A stretch of DNA of 64,000 bases. It comes from Corylus avellana. Its lineage: Eukaryota > Streptophyta > Magnoliopsida > Fagales > Betulaceae. The translations under genes and the position numbers were made by a program. Below are positions 1 to 13,289 of this stretch, one piece after another. Location: contig NC_081544.1 of assembly GCF_901000735.1 (NCBI RefSeq), positions 35,973,235-36,037,234 of the forward strand. The letters are read 5' to 3'. The notes below the pieces were generated by a model, which ran no database searches, was not told the DNA's origin, and saw nothing but the letters and a program-made list of their open reading frames with translations. Every line of letters starts with the position of its first letter. Positions within the stretch are counted from its first letter, which is position 1.

Positions 1-1176
1 ATTCAAAGATTAGTTATTAGCAGCAATAATTATAAAATAAAAATCCAATAAATAGCCTGGGCATTGGATATAGTGGTGGACCAATTTTGATCGACTCTAG
101 AAGATTCGAAGTTAATTACTTTCAATTGTTTGTGAATTTAGGTTGCAGCATTAAAAATTTAAGAATAATGGGTAAATTAAACTATATAGCTAGGGATCAC
201 ACACTTCATACGTACAATTCAAATGCATTCTGGTCAGCTGTCCACTGGTGTTCTACGTAATAGATGACGGTATCCGATGCATGTCCATGTCCACTCGATT
301 GCCTTTGGGTATTCAAAATCAATTGCCAATCAGGTATTTTTTTAAAACAAAAATATTATCAAATAATTTAAACAAATTTTATTTTGAAAAAAATTAGGTA
401 TTCTTCTGGTATCATTCTAACTGTGATGTAACTTTTAAAATTACTAATAGATTAAAAGTCAATAATAATAATCTCAAATTTAACATAATTTTAAAAGTCA
501 CATCACAATTAAGAGAACACTAGAAAAACACCTACAATTTCTTATTCTTTTTTTATGTCATGTTATAACTTTTTTTTTTTTTTTGTTCATATTAAAAACC
601 CCTCAAAACATGTTAACAAACAATGAAATAATTAGAGAAGGAAATTTAGAAGGATTTGGATGCCATCAAAACACAAGTCCAATTATAAAAAATCCAAGAA
701 ATCATATATAGAAATAAGGAATAGAAACATAGAAGGTTCAGCTTGGTAAATGATTCTACGTCTCACTCCCCTTGTTTTAACTTCTCCCAAAAATAAGAAA
801 CATCTTTCAATAATTTCTTATTAATACTCTAAAACTAAAAAAATAAAAAATCACAACAAAAATATTTACTAAACACACCCGAAGTGAGGGAGCGAGAGCG
901 ACAAAGAATAAGTTGAGAAAAGGCTAACAAGGAGGAGCTTTGTAACCCATTCTACAGCATGACATTAACAACTTCAATACATTACATAAAAGAGACAGAG
1001 GAGTGCTAGGCTTATTACAAAAAAACTTTTACAAACTGATGTTACATAATATGATTAAGTTTTTTAAAATTTGAACTTATCTTATACCCAATCATATTGT
1101 GTCACATCAATTTGTAAAAATTTTTCTGTAAAAATTGTTTATAAACCTAACATTCCTCAAAAAGAACTTTCAGCTT
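1..1176. repeat. Copy 1 of a 1.2-kb duplicated segment
   Basis: This AT-rich non-coding stretch is nearly identical to 24494-25710. Differences are scattered single bases plus one block of about 34 bp that is present near 25384-25420 and absent here near position 890. The match ends near 1176 here and exactly at an N gap in the other copy. I see no gene in it. The pattern suits two alleles better than an old duplication. Confidence 0.9.
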
Positions 1177-2550
1177 AGTGCTCTAAATTTAAAGCATACT
1201 CCCTATAGGCTATATAGGTAAAAGGATTGCTCCCTTTCACCTACTTTTATATATATATACTTAAACTTAATAATTAGATTTGGTATTGTAAAAATTAGGT
1301 TTAGTCTTTTATTCATGTTTGGCCACTTTGGCCCATCTCATAAAAAATTCTGTTCCGTCCCGGTTAACAAACGTGGCGCATGAATTCTTTGAAGTTAGAA
1401 AAATTATGTCTTACAGATATACGTTTGATTTAGCAGTCAAATATATGATGCTAGCTTGTACATCATAGAGATGGTGATTGCCTGAATATTGGTCAACATC
1501 TATAAATTTGGTGGCGTCATCCCTCTCCCTTGTTCAAACTTTCGTACCACCTTATATTGTTTGGTTGGGCTAATATATTATTGTTAATATCTATGGATTC
1601 CACAGGAAGCTTCGACCGTACCAATTCCAGTCAAGACTTCTGGAAAACAGTGTCTGGCTAATGCTATTCGGGATGTTCATCTGGTAGATTATATTATATA
1701 TTTATATACAGTTGCCGGTCTAAAACTCTTATGGGTAAAAACGACATTTGCTTAGGAAAACAGTTGGGAAAACTGCACCTACAGGCTACAGGCTACATGC
1801 TACTGCTACCATCCTCTTTGCAACATTTATCTTCTAAATGACACGATTCTACGGCTTTGTTTGTTAAGTGACAGCACTTTTTTCAAGATTCACAACACTG
1901 TTCCTCAACTGAAGAAGTCTGACCATGCTGCAGACCGTATGAATGGGAGAAGCCCATTGATAGTAAAAGACAAATTTTGGTATATTTGTGTGAGTGTTTT
2001 GAAGGGACAAAATAAAAATTATTTACAATGCTAAAGGGGCAAAATAGGAATTATCTATAATGTTAAGTTTGAAATCTTTACCTGTCAACCAACATCAATC
2101 TTTTTTTTTTTCAGACTATCTTCGGAGCCCAATCCAATTTACAGTGCCATGAGATTGGTCTACAGTTCTGTGACCTCATCCAGTGGTGCCCGGCCCATGA
2201 GAGTGACTGATCGATAGATTAAACGTATAAATGAAGTTTTGAAACGAGTGTAAAAAAAGGATTTTAATACAAAAATAAAAATGCAAATTACCTCACAACC
2301 TGACAATATTTCGTAATTTTGTAGGTTGATAAAAATTAATTATAAATTATTATAGAAAAAAAACAAAAAAACAAATCAAAACAAAACAAAACGTGATAAT
2401 TTTTTTTTCTTTCAATTGTGAAAGAATTTTTTTTCAAATTTAGTCTACGAATGTGATTTGTATTTTGAATACATATCAATTTAATATATAAAAAAAAAAT
2501 TAAACTAATTTAAAAGAAAATTTTCTCCTAAAAAACATGAAACGCTGTCA
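1177..2550. other. Intergenic, no gene seen
   Basis: AT-rich DNA with A and T homopolymer runs and no credible coding segment. Nothing here could be assigned to a known family. Confidence 0.6.
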
Positions 2551-2625
2551 ACTTTGGGCCAGCAAAGTTATTGACATTGCGGCCAGCAATATTAATGGAC
2601 TTGAGAAGCTGCTGCTTGGCAACAA

Positions 2626-2760
2626 TCATGGGCCCAAAGTTGATGTTGCGGTGGACTGGAGATCACCAAACGGCCTGTTGTTTGTTTTTAATGATCATGG
2701 CTTTATTTTATGAGAATGTTATACACTCTCATTTTTATATTTTTAACTTTTAAGTGCTTG
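2626..2760. repeat. Tandem paralogous segment, copy 1 (unoccupied site)
   Basis: This stretch resembles 3331-3361 joined to 4752-4862. In the second copy the match is split by the hAT element at 3362-4751. Position 2645-2652 (GTTGCGGT) therefore represents the empty insertion site. One frame is briefly open and protein-like, but I could not assign it. Confidence 0.75.
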
Positions 2761-2829
2761 TTTTTTTTATGTAACATCTGCAGCAAAACATAGCTGTGGG
2801 CTTGTGGCCCGCGGGCAAAATTCACATGC

Positions 2830-3260
2830 AGCCGCACAATTGTTTGATTGTATCGGCCAATCGACCAGAACCCGTTTAGGACCCTGCACGGACCCATCCA
2901 GGACTCGTCAAGGAACCGGCGTCTAAAAATATTTTCAGTGAAAACATTTTTTTTTTATCAAAATGATTTTTTAGAAAACATTTTTACACGAAAATTCACT
3001 ATGTCACGGGACCCAACGTCGAAAAATAATTTTAGCATAAAATATTTTTCTGATTTTTTTTTTATTTTTTATTTTTTTATTTTTTTTAAGTATTTGGAGC
3101 GTACAACAAATCAGAAATTTGGGTCTGGACGAGGTCCTAGTTGGGTCCAGGCGGTCCCGGTTGGGTCCTTGGCAAATCTTGGGCGGGTCACAGATGGGTT
3201 CCGGGCAGGTCTCGGCAACGTTCTGCCTAGGCTTGTCGATTTGAGAATGAGGTATTTAAA
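2830..3260. repeat. Repeat-like intergenic segment
   Basis: The segment holds several GGGACC/GGGTCC-rich blocks (about 2870-2930 and 3120-3240) around a T-rich core. This compositional pattern suggests dispersed repeats rather than genes. The 138-codon open frame across it is low complexity and resembles no family I know. Confidence 0.35.
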
Positions 3261-3361
3261 TTAGAAAAATAGTTTACGATTTTCAAAAATATAAACTATT
3301 TTCTGAAAATTAAAGAAAATTTTTGGAGATCATGGGCCAAAAAGTTGTTGTACGTTGCAGT

Positions 3362-4751
3362 CAGGGGGCTGGCCCAACTGCTAGGTGAGTTAGGTTGGCC
3401 CTAGATCCCTGATTTCATAAGCCCCAATTTTTATTTTTATTTTTTCTAAGGCCCAAAAAAAAAAAAAAAAAAAAAAAAGAAATTGCATAAAAATTTAAGA
3501 CCTTCAACATGCTTAAAAAAAAATATTATTACTTGTTTATAATATCAAAGCCTCAACATGCTTTCTTAAGGCCTTCGACGTGCTTTTAAAAAATAATATA
3601 TTTTTTTTTATAATATGGAGGTCCTAGCATGTTTTTTGCAGAACGGCCACAAGGCCCTCAGCATGTTAAAAAAAACATATATGTTATTTGTTTATAATAA
3701 TGAGGCCCTCAACATGTTTTCTTAAGGCCTTCAACGTGCTTTGAAAAAATAATAATATTTTTTTTTATAATATGGAGGTCCTAGCATGCTTTATGCAGAA
3801 TGGCCACAAGGCCCTCAATATGTTAAAAAATATATATATGTTATTTGTTTATAATAATGAGGCCCTCAACATGCTTTAAAAAAATAATTTTATTTTTTTA
3901 TAATATTGAGGCCCTCACCATGCTTTCGCTACACAACAATCACAACTCACAAGGCCTACAACATGCCTCCTTGGTTGTACAGTAAAAAATAGAATAATAA
4001 AACCACAACTCAGTTTTGTTGTTGTATTTTTTTATATATATAAATCTTGTTTGTTTAATTTTTTAATATTTTTAATCAAATATTTCTACCAAAAAATATA
4101 CATTTGGATATGAAAAATTAAAAAAAAAAAAAAAAATGAAGCATAAAAGCTGATTGAATCTTAAAGATGAGCTTTAAATAAATTTGTTATTAGCAATAAA
4201 CAAAATATATAGGATAATTTAGGTGAAAAACTTGTAAATGAACAAGAAATTCATGAAGGAGAATTAGAAGATAATGAAAATACTATTGATATATCTAAGT
4301 CTATTGGTGCAAATATTTTGAATAGTATCTAACTCTATCCCTTTCCTCATTTGAATAGGATAAAAAAAAAAAAAAAAAAGCTCTATTGTTACAAATATTT
4401 ATGACACAGGCTAATAGAAAAATATTTATGCAAAAGTAAGGGATTTATTAGTAAAAAATTGGTCCAATAAGATAGTAATATAGATTTTCCTAAAGATGAG
4501 AACTCTAAGCATTTTTTTAGTACATATTATACCAAAAAATTATCAAATGAGGAGAAGCATAATAGAAAATGACTAGTTTATTCAAAAAGATTTAGATAGA
4601 GTATTTTGGAGAGAATAATGATTTTTAAATAAAAATATAATAACAATAGTATTAAAATAAATATTATTTAATTAATATTTAAATATTTTTAAAAATAAAA
4701 CTCCATTTAAAAGTTTCATTTAACGCCCTAAAAACCATTGGACTGGCCCTG
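3362..4751 (+). mobile_element. Internally deleted hAT-type DNA transposon
   Basis: The element begins with CAGGGGGCTGGCCC and ends with GGACTGGCCCTG, which are imperfect inverted ends starting CAGGG. It is flanked by 8-bp direct repeats, GTTGCAGT (3354-3361) and GTTGCGGT (4752-4759), the target-duplication length typical of hAT elements. Decayed coding sequence at about 4090-4620 matches the N-terminal part of TTF-type zinc-finger hAT transposases. It first resembles the open frame on the minus strand at 22380-22655, then shows a short block recalling the conserved RKWLVYS region. Stops and frameshifts interrupt it, and the catalytic and dimerisation domains are missing. It is non-autonomous and dead. 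Confidence 0.8.
3530..3960. repeat. 155-bp tandem repeat inside the hAT element
   Basis: About 2.7 copies of a unit near 155 bp, starting near 3530, 3684 and 3841. Each holds a recurring motif close to AAGGCCCTCAACATGC, an AT-rich spacer and a GGAGGTCCTAGCATG block. The third copy is shorter and diverged. It lies in the 5' non-coding part of the element. Confidence 0.75.
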
Positions 4752-4862
4752 GTTGCGGTGGTCTGGAGATCACCAAACGGCCCATTGTTTGTTTTTAATG
4801 GTCCTGGTTTTATTTTACGAGAATTGCTGCCCTTCTCATTATCGCACGTTTAAGTGCAAGTT

Positions 4863-6013
4863 TTTGACGTGATAATAAAAATTTATATAAAATTTAATGG
4901 TAATTTTTATTATTATATCAAAAAGTGTGAATGAAGCTGAAAATGCATGGCCTTTTTTTTTTTTTTTATCCCACTTGTTGCAGCCTTAATTTTTAAAGCT
5001 GGATATTTCCTATCAAAATAATAAAGTCATTAATGTAGAAATTTAGAATGGTGGTTGTCTTTTTCATTTTAGGTGGCGACCGCGACTGTTCATTTTCAAG
5101 AATCACCACCGTTGGATTCTTTGTTGAACTTGATGGGATTATCTGTCTGGTGTGGGAACTTGGAAAACGCTGAAGGTGTGACGTGTGACCACAACTGAAC
5201 CGGCCTCATCAGCCTCTTTACCTTCTAGAAGCTCTCGCACGTGAGAAGTACGCACATGGAGTTTTGTCTCGGCATTCAATCAGACTAAAAACTTAAAAAG
5301 GATTGGGATACCATGCAGCCGCACGCTATACAGAAATTAAAATTTTTAAATTTTTAAATAAATTGAGAGGGTATAAATTTAATTTTAAAAAATTTATAGG
5401 ACCACTTGTTTAAAAAAAATACATGGGGCTTGGCCCGCTTGGGGGCTTAAGCCACCGTGTAATTCCGTTCCATCAACCATGGCCGAGTAATTATAGAACT
5501 CCATCTTGTGTCATTCTTGTATTCATCCAATAATGACGTAGCTCTTAAAATTACAATTTGATCAAAATCTAATAATGATCAATCACAAGTTCAATGGTAA
5601 TTTTAAGAGTCACATAATTTTTTAAGGAACGCAATATAGACTTGTAGTATTACTTACTATGTCCTTTGGCTCCAATTCTCCATCAGAGAATAAAAAGGCT
5701 TTCAACATAATTGAAACTTGTTGATGAGGCATTAACATTAGGTAATGATATAAAATACGTGTTAAATAAGATACGTGGTAAATGACAATTTGTTAACTTT
5801 GATGGTAAAGTGACAAAAAACTTATTTAAAATTTTGATAAAACTTAACGAATCTTATTTCTAAAATTAAAAACCCAATGATCCATATCAAATAAAAACCT
5901 AGGCCTTAAATATAATTTTTCCCTTTATTAAGTTAATTATGTAATAAGATTCCTAGGATCCTAATGATTGAATTAAAAAATTAATTATTTTTCATCTCAG
6001 TGTTTATCATGTT
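4863..6013. other. Intergenic, no gene seen
   Basis: AT-rich DNA. A short block around 5040-5240 is less AT-rich but holds no sustained open frame. No gene or element recognised. Confidence 0.5.
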
Positions 6014-6436
6014 TAAATTTTGGAAAAATTACAGTTTATCCCCCAAAAGTTGACAGTGTTTTTTAATTCGAACACCAAAGTTTCAATATTTGCAATTCAT
6101 CCCCCACAAAGTTTCAATTTTTTTCAATTCAACAAATATTATCCCAAAATTTTTATATTGCCCATAATTTTTATTTGTTATGAAAAAAAAAGAAAAACGA
6201 ATTTAGGGGTGCAAAAATGGTCAAATGGCCAAAGGGGTGGTTACGGCCACCTCGATTTTTATTTATTTATTTTAATTTTTTATAAAAATATAAAAAAATA
6301 AAAATTAAGGGCAATATGGGAAGTTTTGAATATAATTAGTCAAATTGCAAAAAATTGAAACTTTAGGGGAGTGGATTGCAAAAATTTAAATTTTGGTGTT
6401 CAAATTAAAAAATGTTGTAATTTTCCCATAAATTTT
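6014..6436. mobile_element. Foldback MITE with 8-bp target duplication
   Basis: The left arm begins GGAAAAATTACAGTTT and the right arm, read in reverse complement, begins GGGAAAATTACAACAT. Similarity continues inward for more than 100 bp, including matching AACACCAAA and GCAAT blocks. TAAATTTT flanks both sides (6014-6021 and 6429-6436). It encodes no protein. The 8-bp duplication fits a hAT-type MITE, but a Mutator-type foldback cannot be excluded. Confidence 0.75.
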
Positions 6437-7602
6437 AAAACTCAACTCTAAATATTATTTTATAATTTTTTTTTGGAATTTTAATTCATCTTAGCTCATA
6501 ATTTATCAAATATTATCATTTGTAATCGGTTTAAATTTATAAAACAAATAGTAATTTAATATAGTACTTTGGTGTCATTCATTAAGAGAGAGCACGAATC
6601 ACATAAAAAAAAAAACTAAAATGATAATTAAATGACATCTTAAAAAAATGATAATTAAATAAATAAACTGATTATTTTCATTAATTTACACTTTTAGTTC
6701 GGATGACAAAATTCTGAATTTTTTGCTTTTTGTCAGAAAATTTTGTCTTCTTTAATTTTTTTTTTTTTTTTGCACAAAAGAAAATATTGCAATCCGAATG
6801 ATATTATGAAGGACCATTGCAATAATTGAAAATTTGAAACCAACATTATATATAAATTACTTAATATATATATATATTTTTTTGAAAAATATGAAACTTC
6901 CATCGATGAAATTTAATGAGCATAAAGCTTTTACAACATAGAACACACATCTCTAAAAAATCATATGAAGGTTATAAAGTCATAAAAATAACTTCAAACT
7001 TGCTAATCCATGTACAATTACATTTAAAGAATTGATCTGTTTCGTGCAAAGTAGATCTAGAACATGGGTAGTCCAAATACGAAAAAAATAAAAAAATAAA
7101 ATTAGAAACTAAAAATCCGGCCTTGAGAGTTAAGCTCCTACATCGATCTACTTCATCCTCAGTCCGAAGGCTTAGACAAAAAAAAAAAAAAAAACATACA
7201 AGCAGGAGCGGAGGAGCACGGCATCGTAGACATCCTTTCGGAAGACACGCTTTGGCCAAAGAAAACAATTAGATATAAGGTCAAAGAGATTAGATATGAA
7301 TTTAGATCTAGATCTGTCTAAATATAATAAGTGTTGATACGATTAATTATTTAATTAAAAAAATTATAGAAGATGCTCGTTCACACTTGCAATTTGCAAA
7401 TGCACCCCCCCGGCCTTGACTGATAAGAAGATCGGTGAAGAATGAAGATACGCAATGCAAACGCAACGCAGCCCACCCCGCCAAAATCCAATGCATAACT
7501 TGCACGCGATGATTAAAAGCAAGGCCCAATAAATTTCGCTCTCTCTAATCTCTATTGTTTTAAGCGCTGCTTTCGTCCTTCGGATATCCTTCACCACCGG
7601 CA
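6437..7602. other. Upstream region of the S1P lyase gene
   Basis: AT-rich up to about 7380, then more GC-rich towards the start codon at 7603, which fits a promoter and 5' leader. I could not pick out a convincing TATA box. Confidence 0.4.
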
Positions 7603-8879
7603 ATGGATTCTTCTGTGAAGTCGTTCTTGACTCATTTCAGAGCTTCGGCGAACTTGTTCTTATCGGAGTATGAGCCTCTGGCTCTGCTTCTAGCTCCTCT
7701 CCTCGCTCTCCTCGTCGCTCGGACGCTTCAGTCGTTTCTCAGTGTCGTTCATGAACGGGGACTCAAAGCGACCTTCCTAGGGTTCCTCATGAGCCTCATC
7801 AAGTAATTTTCGCTTTCTTCATTTGTCATCGAATTCTGGAAATTTTGTTTTAAGCATTACGAATACTTCAACATAAAGCTGATCTAATAATAGAGACACT
7901 GTTGATTTTGATTTATATATTTATTGATTCAAATAGAATACATTAACAGGTTGGTTCCTGGTGTCCAGAATTACATCGATGCCGAGAAACAGAAGGTCAG
8001 AGAATTATTTATTTGGATTATTAGAATTTTTATCAACCAAGTCATTCGTTGACTTGTTTTATACTTACATTTATATCTATTCAAATTTCCGTCAGCGTGT
8101 GTATTTTGGATTCGCGGTCTTTGTTTGTTTTTGAAACGAAAATTACACAAATTTTTTTACTGCGATGAATGAAATGACAGTTAACAAGAAGAAATTTGAT
8201 GTGCGACTATGAGATATGAGAAGTTCGCAAGATGAGCATTCAATGCTGTTTGTTTAGGTGTTATTGATGTGTAGCTATTTTCTAACTTCTTAAGTAATAG
8301 TGGTACGGCCGGGAGGAGTGGATCGGAAATGACCGTCTGACTTTTTTCCCTATTGACTACCATCAATGTGTGTGTGAATCAATGTAGAGGCATTTTTAAT
8401 TCATATATGTAGCTTTCTGCAGCGTTTCTTGTGTTCTTTTTTTTTTTTTTTGGAATAATAAAACGTTAAACAATTGCATTGATTTTTGTGGATGTTATGG
8501 TTGGTTGAACGAGCAGGTTGTGGATAAGTTGAACTCTGGTGGTAAATCTAAGCGAGAGGGTTGGAGAACTGAGTTGCCGAGGGCAGGGTTAGGAGTTGGA
8601 GTCATAGAGAAGCTGAAGAATGAGAAAAGAAACGACGCAGTTTGGCAAGGCAAATGCTCTGGTACAGTGTATGTTAATAACCATTGGCATGGGTCTTTTA
8701 CACAAAACTATTCAACGTTAAAATTTGTTTTCTGCTGGTCTTGTGCTTCATAAGTTATGGGTTCTTTTGCAGCTACATTGGAGGAACTGAATCGGAAGGG
8801 CATTTTTCTCTGATTAATGAGGCATGTTCAATGTTAGTAAGATATTGCACATCCGTGATCTGTAGTTTACAAATCTTTG

Positions 8880-8913
<34 letters not shown>

Positions 8914-11900
8914 CTAAGTGAGAGGGTGAGCACGGAAGTAATGTGCTACACTTATGGTGATCCTGATAAAGAAGGAACAAGCAAAGTCCTTATAATTTGC
9001 AAATTATTTTAGACAAGATATTAATGGGTAATACTGATAGATAATTTCAAACAAGGGTGGATGTAATTTTAGAGAGTCTCCAGTGGGTGTGATAACTCAT
9101 ACTTGTTACTTAACTTATTAAAACTGAGTGACTTCTCTGCTGTCAGTCATGCCAGTGTCTTGAGACTAATCCATACCAAGAATTGGTTTGAACTCAAACA
9201 TCAAGCATGGTACAACTGTCAGGCTCTATAGTTTGTATGTACTGTGTTTATACCTTTGGAATGTGTGCTGGCTAGATGAATGTATCCAAACACACTCTTT
9301 GTTGAGTGGTTGCCTCTGTAAAAGCGGCCTTCTTGTTTGCACAAGGGCATTACAGGTTTTCGCAAGTGTTTGGACAAGCCGAGTCAGATTTTCTCTTTTG
9401 TATAAACGAAAAATTTAAGCAGTTTGGATATAAAAATAAAATTGAATTTTTCAAACATTTTGATTTAATCAGGATTGCCATTTATGTTGACACCATCCTG
9501 GTTACTTTTCCCAATAAAATGTGTTAATGGTGTGTTTCCCTTGTTTCTTTTCCTCACAGGGAGGATTCCATATGCTTTGCATTGATGACCCTCATAATAT
9601 CCATTTCTTCCCACCATTTTTTTGCGTAGACATATTTTATCTCTCATCATAACTTGGTTTGAGTTGCTTTTCAGGTTTGCACACACCAATCCATTGCATT
9701 TGGATGTATTTAAGAGTGTAGCGCAGTTTGAAGCAGAAGTTGTTGCAATGACAGCTGCACTGCTCGGCAGTAAAGAAAAGGGTTCAGGAGGACAAATATG
9801 TGGAAATATGACATCAGGTGGGACTGAAAGCATATTATTAGCTGTGAAATCATCACGTGACTACATGAAAACCAAGAAGGGAATTGCAAAACCTGAAATG
9901 TATGTTGATTCCCAACAGTTCAATTCTTTGGTATTTGCTACTTTATTATTGATCTGGAAGTTATTTATATGTGTGATTTATTACTGAGCTCAGGATAATA
10001 CCTGAATCTGCACACTCAGCATATGACAAGGCTGCACAATATTTTAACATCAAGCTGTGGCGTGTCCCTGTAAATAAAGATTTTCAAGCAGATGTTAAAG
10101 CAATTAGACGACGTATTAACAGAAACACCATTTTGGTATTACTAAGCTTTGATTTTACTTCATTTGTCCTTGCATGTTCCTTCATAAATCTTTGGTAGCA
10201 CATTTTAATAAAAAACAAACTCCACCCCACCCCCCCCGCGCGCGCGGGCGAAAACCCGGGTGGCAGCACTCTGACAAAGAGAAAGAACTCAAAATTACAA
10301 AATATCTTGGTTCACCCTATTGTGTTGTTGAGGCTGCTTATTCCAACTTAAAAAAATTTCATTTATTACTTGAACTGACCCAGATTTTTTATCCTGCAGA
10401 TTGTTGGATCTGCACCTGGGTATCCTCATGGCATCATTGACCCTATTGAGGTATCGTAACTTTCTTTATGGGTAATGTGGTGAGGAAGGCATGAGACCTT
10501 AACTCGTTCATGTAAATTTGCTGTCTCTTTGAATTTGTAACTGCTATAATTAAACAATTTTTGACAATTTCTTTAATAGGAGCTTGGTGAATTAGCTACG
10601 AGCCTCCAAATTTGTCTTCATGTAGACCTTTGTCTTGGTGGCTTTGTATTACCTTTTGCTCGTAAACTTGGGTATGACAGCCTATTTCTTTCTTTCTTTC
10701 TTTCTTTTCTTTTTAATTTGTGAAGTATTCTTTTTGGTTGCTTGTTATGCTGCCACCTATTATATCATAAAATTGACACTCAACTATAGAGTACCTGCTA
10801 GCAAACAATGTTCATCATTTCATCTGTCCAGGTTGGCACGTACATACCACTGATATTATGGGCAATTATTGCACATATAATGCTGCAATGTGAACTCTCT
10901 ATCTCACTCTCTTTTATGCCCACATTTTTTACTCACAAAGATGTGATGTGTGTATGTTTGTTTATACATATTTCACAGAGGACGAGATCTTAAAAAGATT
11001 GTGTTTAATATTCTCAAAATGCCTGGCTATGATTGTCTGGTATTTGTTGGGTTTCTTCAGACTGGAATGGGTTCACATTTTTAACTCTAAATTTCAGGTA
11101 TTCAATTCCACCTTATGATTTTTCTGTCAAAGGAGTGACCTCAATATCAGTGGATGTGCACAAATATGGCTTGGCTCCCAAAGGAACAAGTGTAGTTCTG
11201 TACAGAAATCATGACATAAGAAAGGTAACCTGTTGGTTTTGATCAATTGTCTAGTTAATGATATTTTACATCTGGAACAGGAAGTAGACCGAGTTTTTTC
11301 ACTCATTTTTTCGGTTTGAAATTCCAAATTGTACTTTTTCCTAGGATGTATATGTAGATGGCACATTTAAAAGTTACCTTATTAGATTATTTTGTGACAT
11401 TTCAAAGGTATCTAGTTTCCCGTATTTTGAAAGAGTACTGTCACTCTTTTTTTTACTGCTTGGTTTAAAATCTTTCTAATATACTTTTCTTCCATGGCAT
11501 CTTGGTTGGTGGGTTGCTGGCTTTTGTGGCTTCCTATTTTCCAACAGCATCAATTTGTTGCTGGTTAGTATACGCTCCTTTATTCAATAAATAATATATT
11601 TTTTGCTTTCTTTTTTCCTGCTTTTCTCTTTGGAAGACTGAACCAATCTGTGTTGAAATAGGACTCACAGCCATGTACTGATTAGATCAGCATCACACTA
11701 GACATATGCTTTTGGCTTGCATGATAATATGGAAACAATTTGTGAATATGGCAAACTACACTGTAATGGTATCTCCATCATACATGCGTTCCAAAAGCAT
11801 TTTTTTCTTTACTTTTGCATGATTATATAAGTATAACATGCAAATTTAATAAATATTGAGGGCCATTTTGTTACAAAAAAAAGAATGAGGGCCTTGTACA

Positions 11901-13183
11901 TTTCAGAAGCAAAAGACATTGTGGAGAACTTACCAGGCCTTAGCATTATTGATGTTTCTTTCAAAGAGTGTATAGTACTGGAGGGAAACATGTTTTTGGT
12001 TGGTGGAATTAATTTATAAATCCAGTACAACTGCCCTTACTGATTTATTTGGTTCTGAATTTTGTGCTTATCGTGTTTCATCTCCTTTTTTATTTTGTCC
12101 ATGTTGCAGTTACTGAGTGGTCTGGAGGGCTGTATGTATCTCCAACAATTGCAGGGAGCAGGCCTGGCGGTTTGATTGCTGGGGCTTGGGCAGCAATGAT
12201 GTCTTTGGGGGAAGAAGGTGAGAGAATAATACTGAAACTATGAGATGTAATGCTTTTTAATACTGCTAACCAGACATTATGTTAAATGCTTAGCTCGTGG
12301 ACTGATTATTGTTTCAACATTCTTTAGGGTACTTGGAGAGCACAAAAGAGATCATGGAAGTATCAAAGAGAATACAGAAAGGGTATCTGTTGTCTTCATG
12401 ATTTAAACCTCTTTTTTTTCCTCTCTGGTTTTGGAGGAGGAAGTTATCTCAATTCTGAAAGTAACAGCCTCTTTATGTACAGGATAGAGGAAATTCCGGA
12501 GTTGTTTATTATTGGAAGGCCAGACATGACAATTGTTGCATTTGGATCTAATGTTGTAGATATATTTGAAGTCAATGATATCATGTCATCCAAAGGCTGG
12601 CATTTGAATGCACTACAAAGACCCAACAGGTTCGTATTTTTTTTGTTGTTGTTTTTTTTTTTTGAACACAGGAAAAGAATGAAACTGAGGCATAGGGTAG
12701 ATGCATGCCATAAGCTTGGAGTTCGATCTGTTTCTAAAGACTGAATCTTTATCACTCTGGCTTGAATCAGCATTCATATCTGTGTGACACTTCAACATGT
12801 ACCAATAGCTGAGGAATTCCTCGGGGATTTGACGCAATCTGTGAAGACTGTAAGTTGTTCTTACCTGAAAAAAGAAAAGAAGAAAAAAAAAGAAATACTC
12901 AACCATCTCTGCCGTTTGGTCAGAGCCCATTATTGAGTAAGCACATGATGTACTGAATCTACTGATCTCAGGGAGAGAGGGTGGTCGGTATCCATTATGT
13001 GTTTCGTGTCACCCACTAATTTGTATTCACTATAATTTTTAATTTCATGTTATCTTTCAGGTAAAAGAAAATCCAGGTCCAGTAAGTGGAGGGCTAGCTC
13101 CCATATATGGTGCTGCGGGCAGAATGCCAGATAGAGTCATGGTCCAGGAATTGTTGGTTAATTACATGGACAGTACATGCTAG
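7603..13183 (+). CDS. DPL1: Sphingosine-1-phosphate lyase (PLP-dependent), 15 exons
   Basis: This enzyme cleaves phosphorylated long-chain bases to a fatty aldehyde and phosphoethanolamine at the ER membrane, the exit step of sphingolipid breakdown. Coding exons by GT/AG and phase: 7603-7802, 7950-7995, 8517-8668, 8773-8832, 9675-9899, 9994-10135, 10400-10450, 10580-10671, 11098-11224, 11548-11563, 12110-12217, 12328-12382, 12483-12629, 12771-12849, 13061-13183. They total 1,623 nt, or 540 aa, close to the roughly 544 aa of the Arabidopsis enzyme. A membrane anchor lies near residues 27-45. The PLP-phosphate-binding segment [11 protein letters not shown] is at 195-205, the PLP-contacting Asp is D308 (LHVDLC), and the Schiff-base lysine is K345 in SVDVHKYG. 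Exon 10 is a 16-nt microexon. All junctions keep the frame without stops, so the gene looks functional. Confidence 0.95.
8883..8910. repeat. (TC)14 microsatellite in S1P lyase intron 4
   Basis: An uninterrupted TC run just downstream of exon 4, within the intron 8833-9674. Confidence 0.95.
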
Positions 13184-13245
13184 TGGCATTTCCTATACCT
13201 TGGTTTCCGCAAGAATTTCTTGGCCAAAGTATAAAAAATTATGAT

Positions 13246-13251
13246 AATAAA
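13246..13251 (+). promoter_or_regulatory. Candidate polyadenylation signal for the S1P lyase gene
   Basis: AATAAA lies 63 bases after the stop codon in an AT-rich 3' region. It is the only canonical hexamer close to the stop. Confidence 0.5.
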
Positions 13252-13289
13252 ACTTTCACTATTTGGTATTCTTTCTATGAATTTAAGTT

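Noticed and set aside
2555..2720. Short protein-like frame (GLEKLLLGNNHGPKV...) in the duplicated segment
   Set aside because: It is only about 50 codons long and stops soon after. It has no clear splice sites and I could not match it to a family with confidence.
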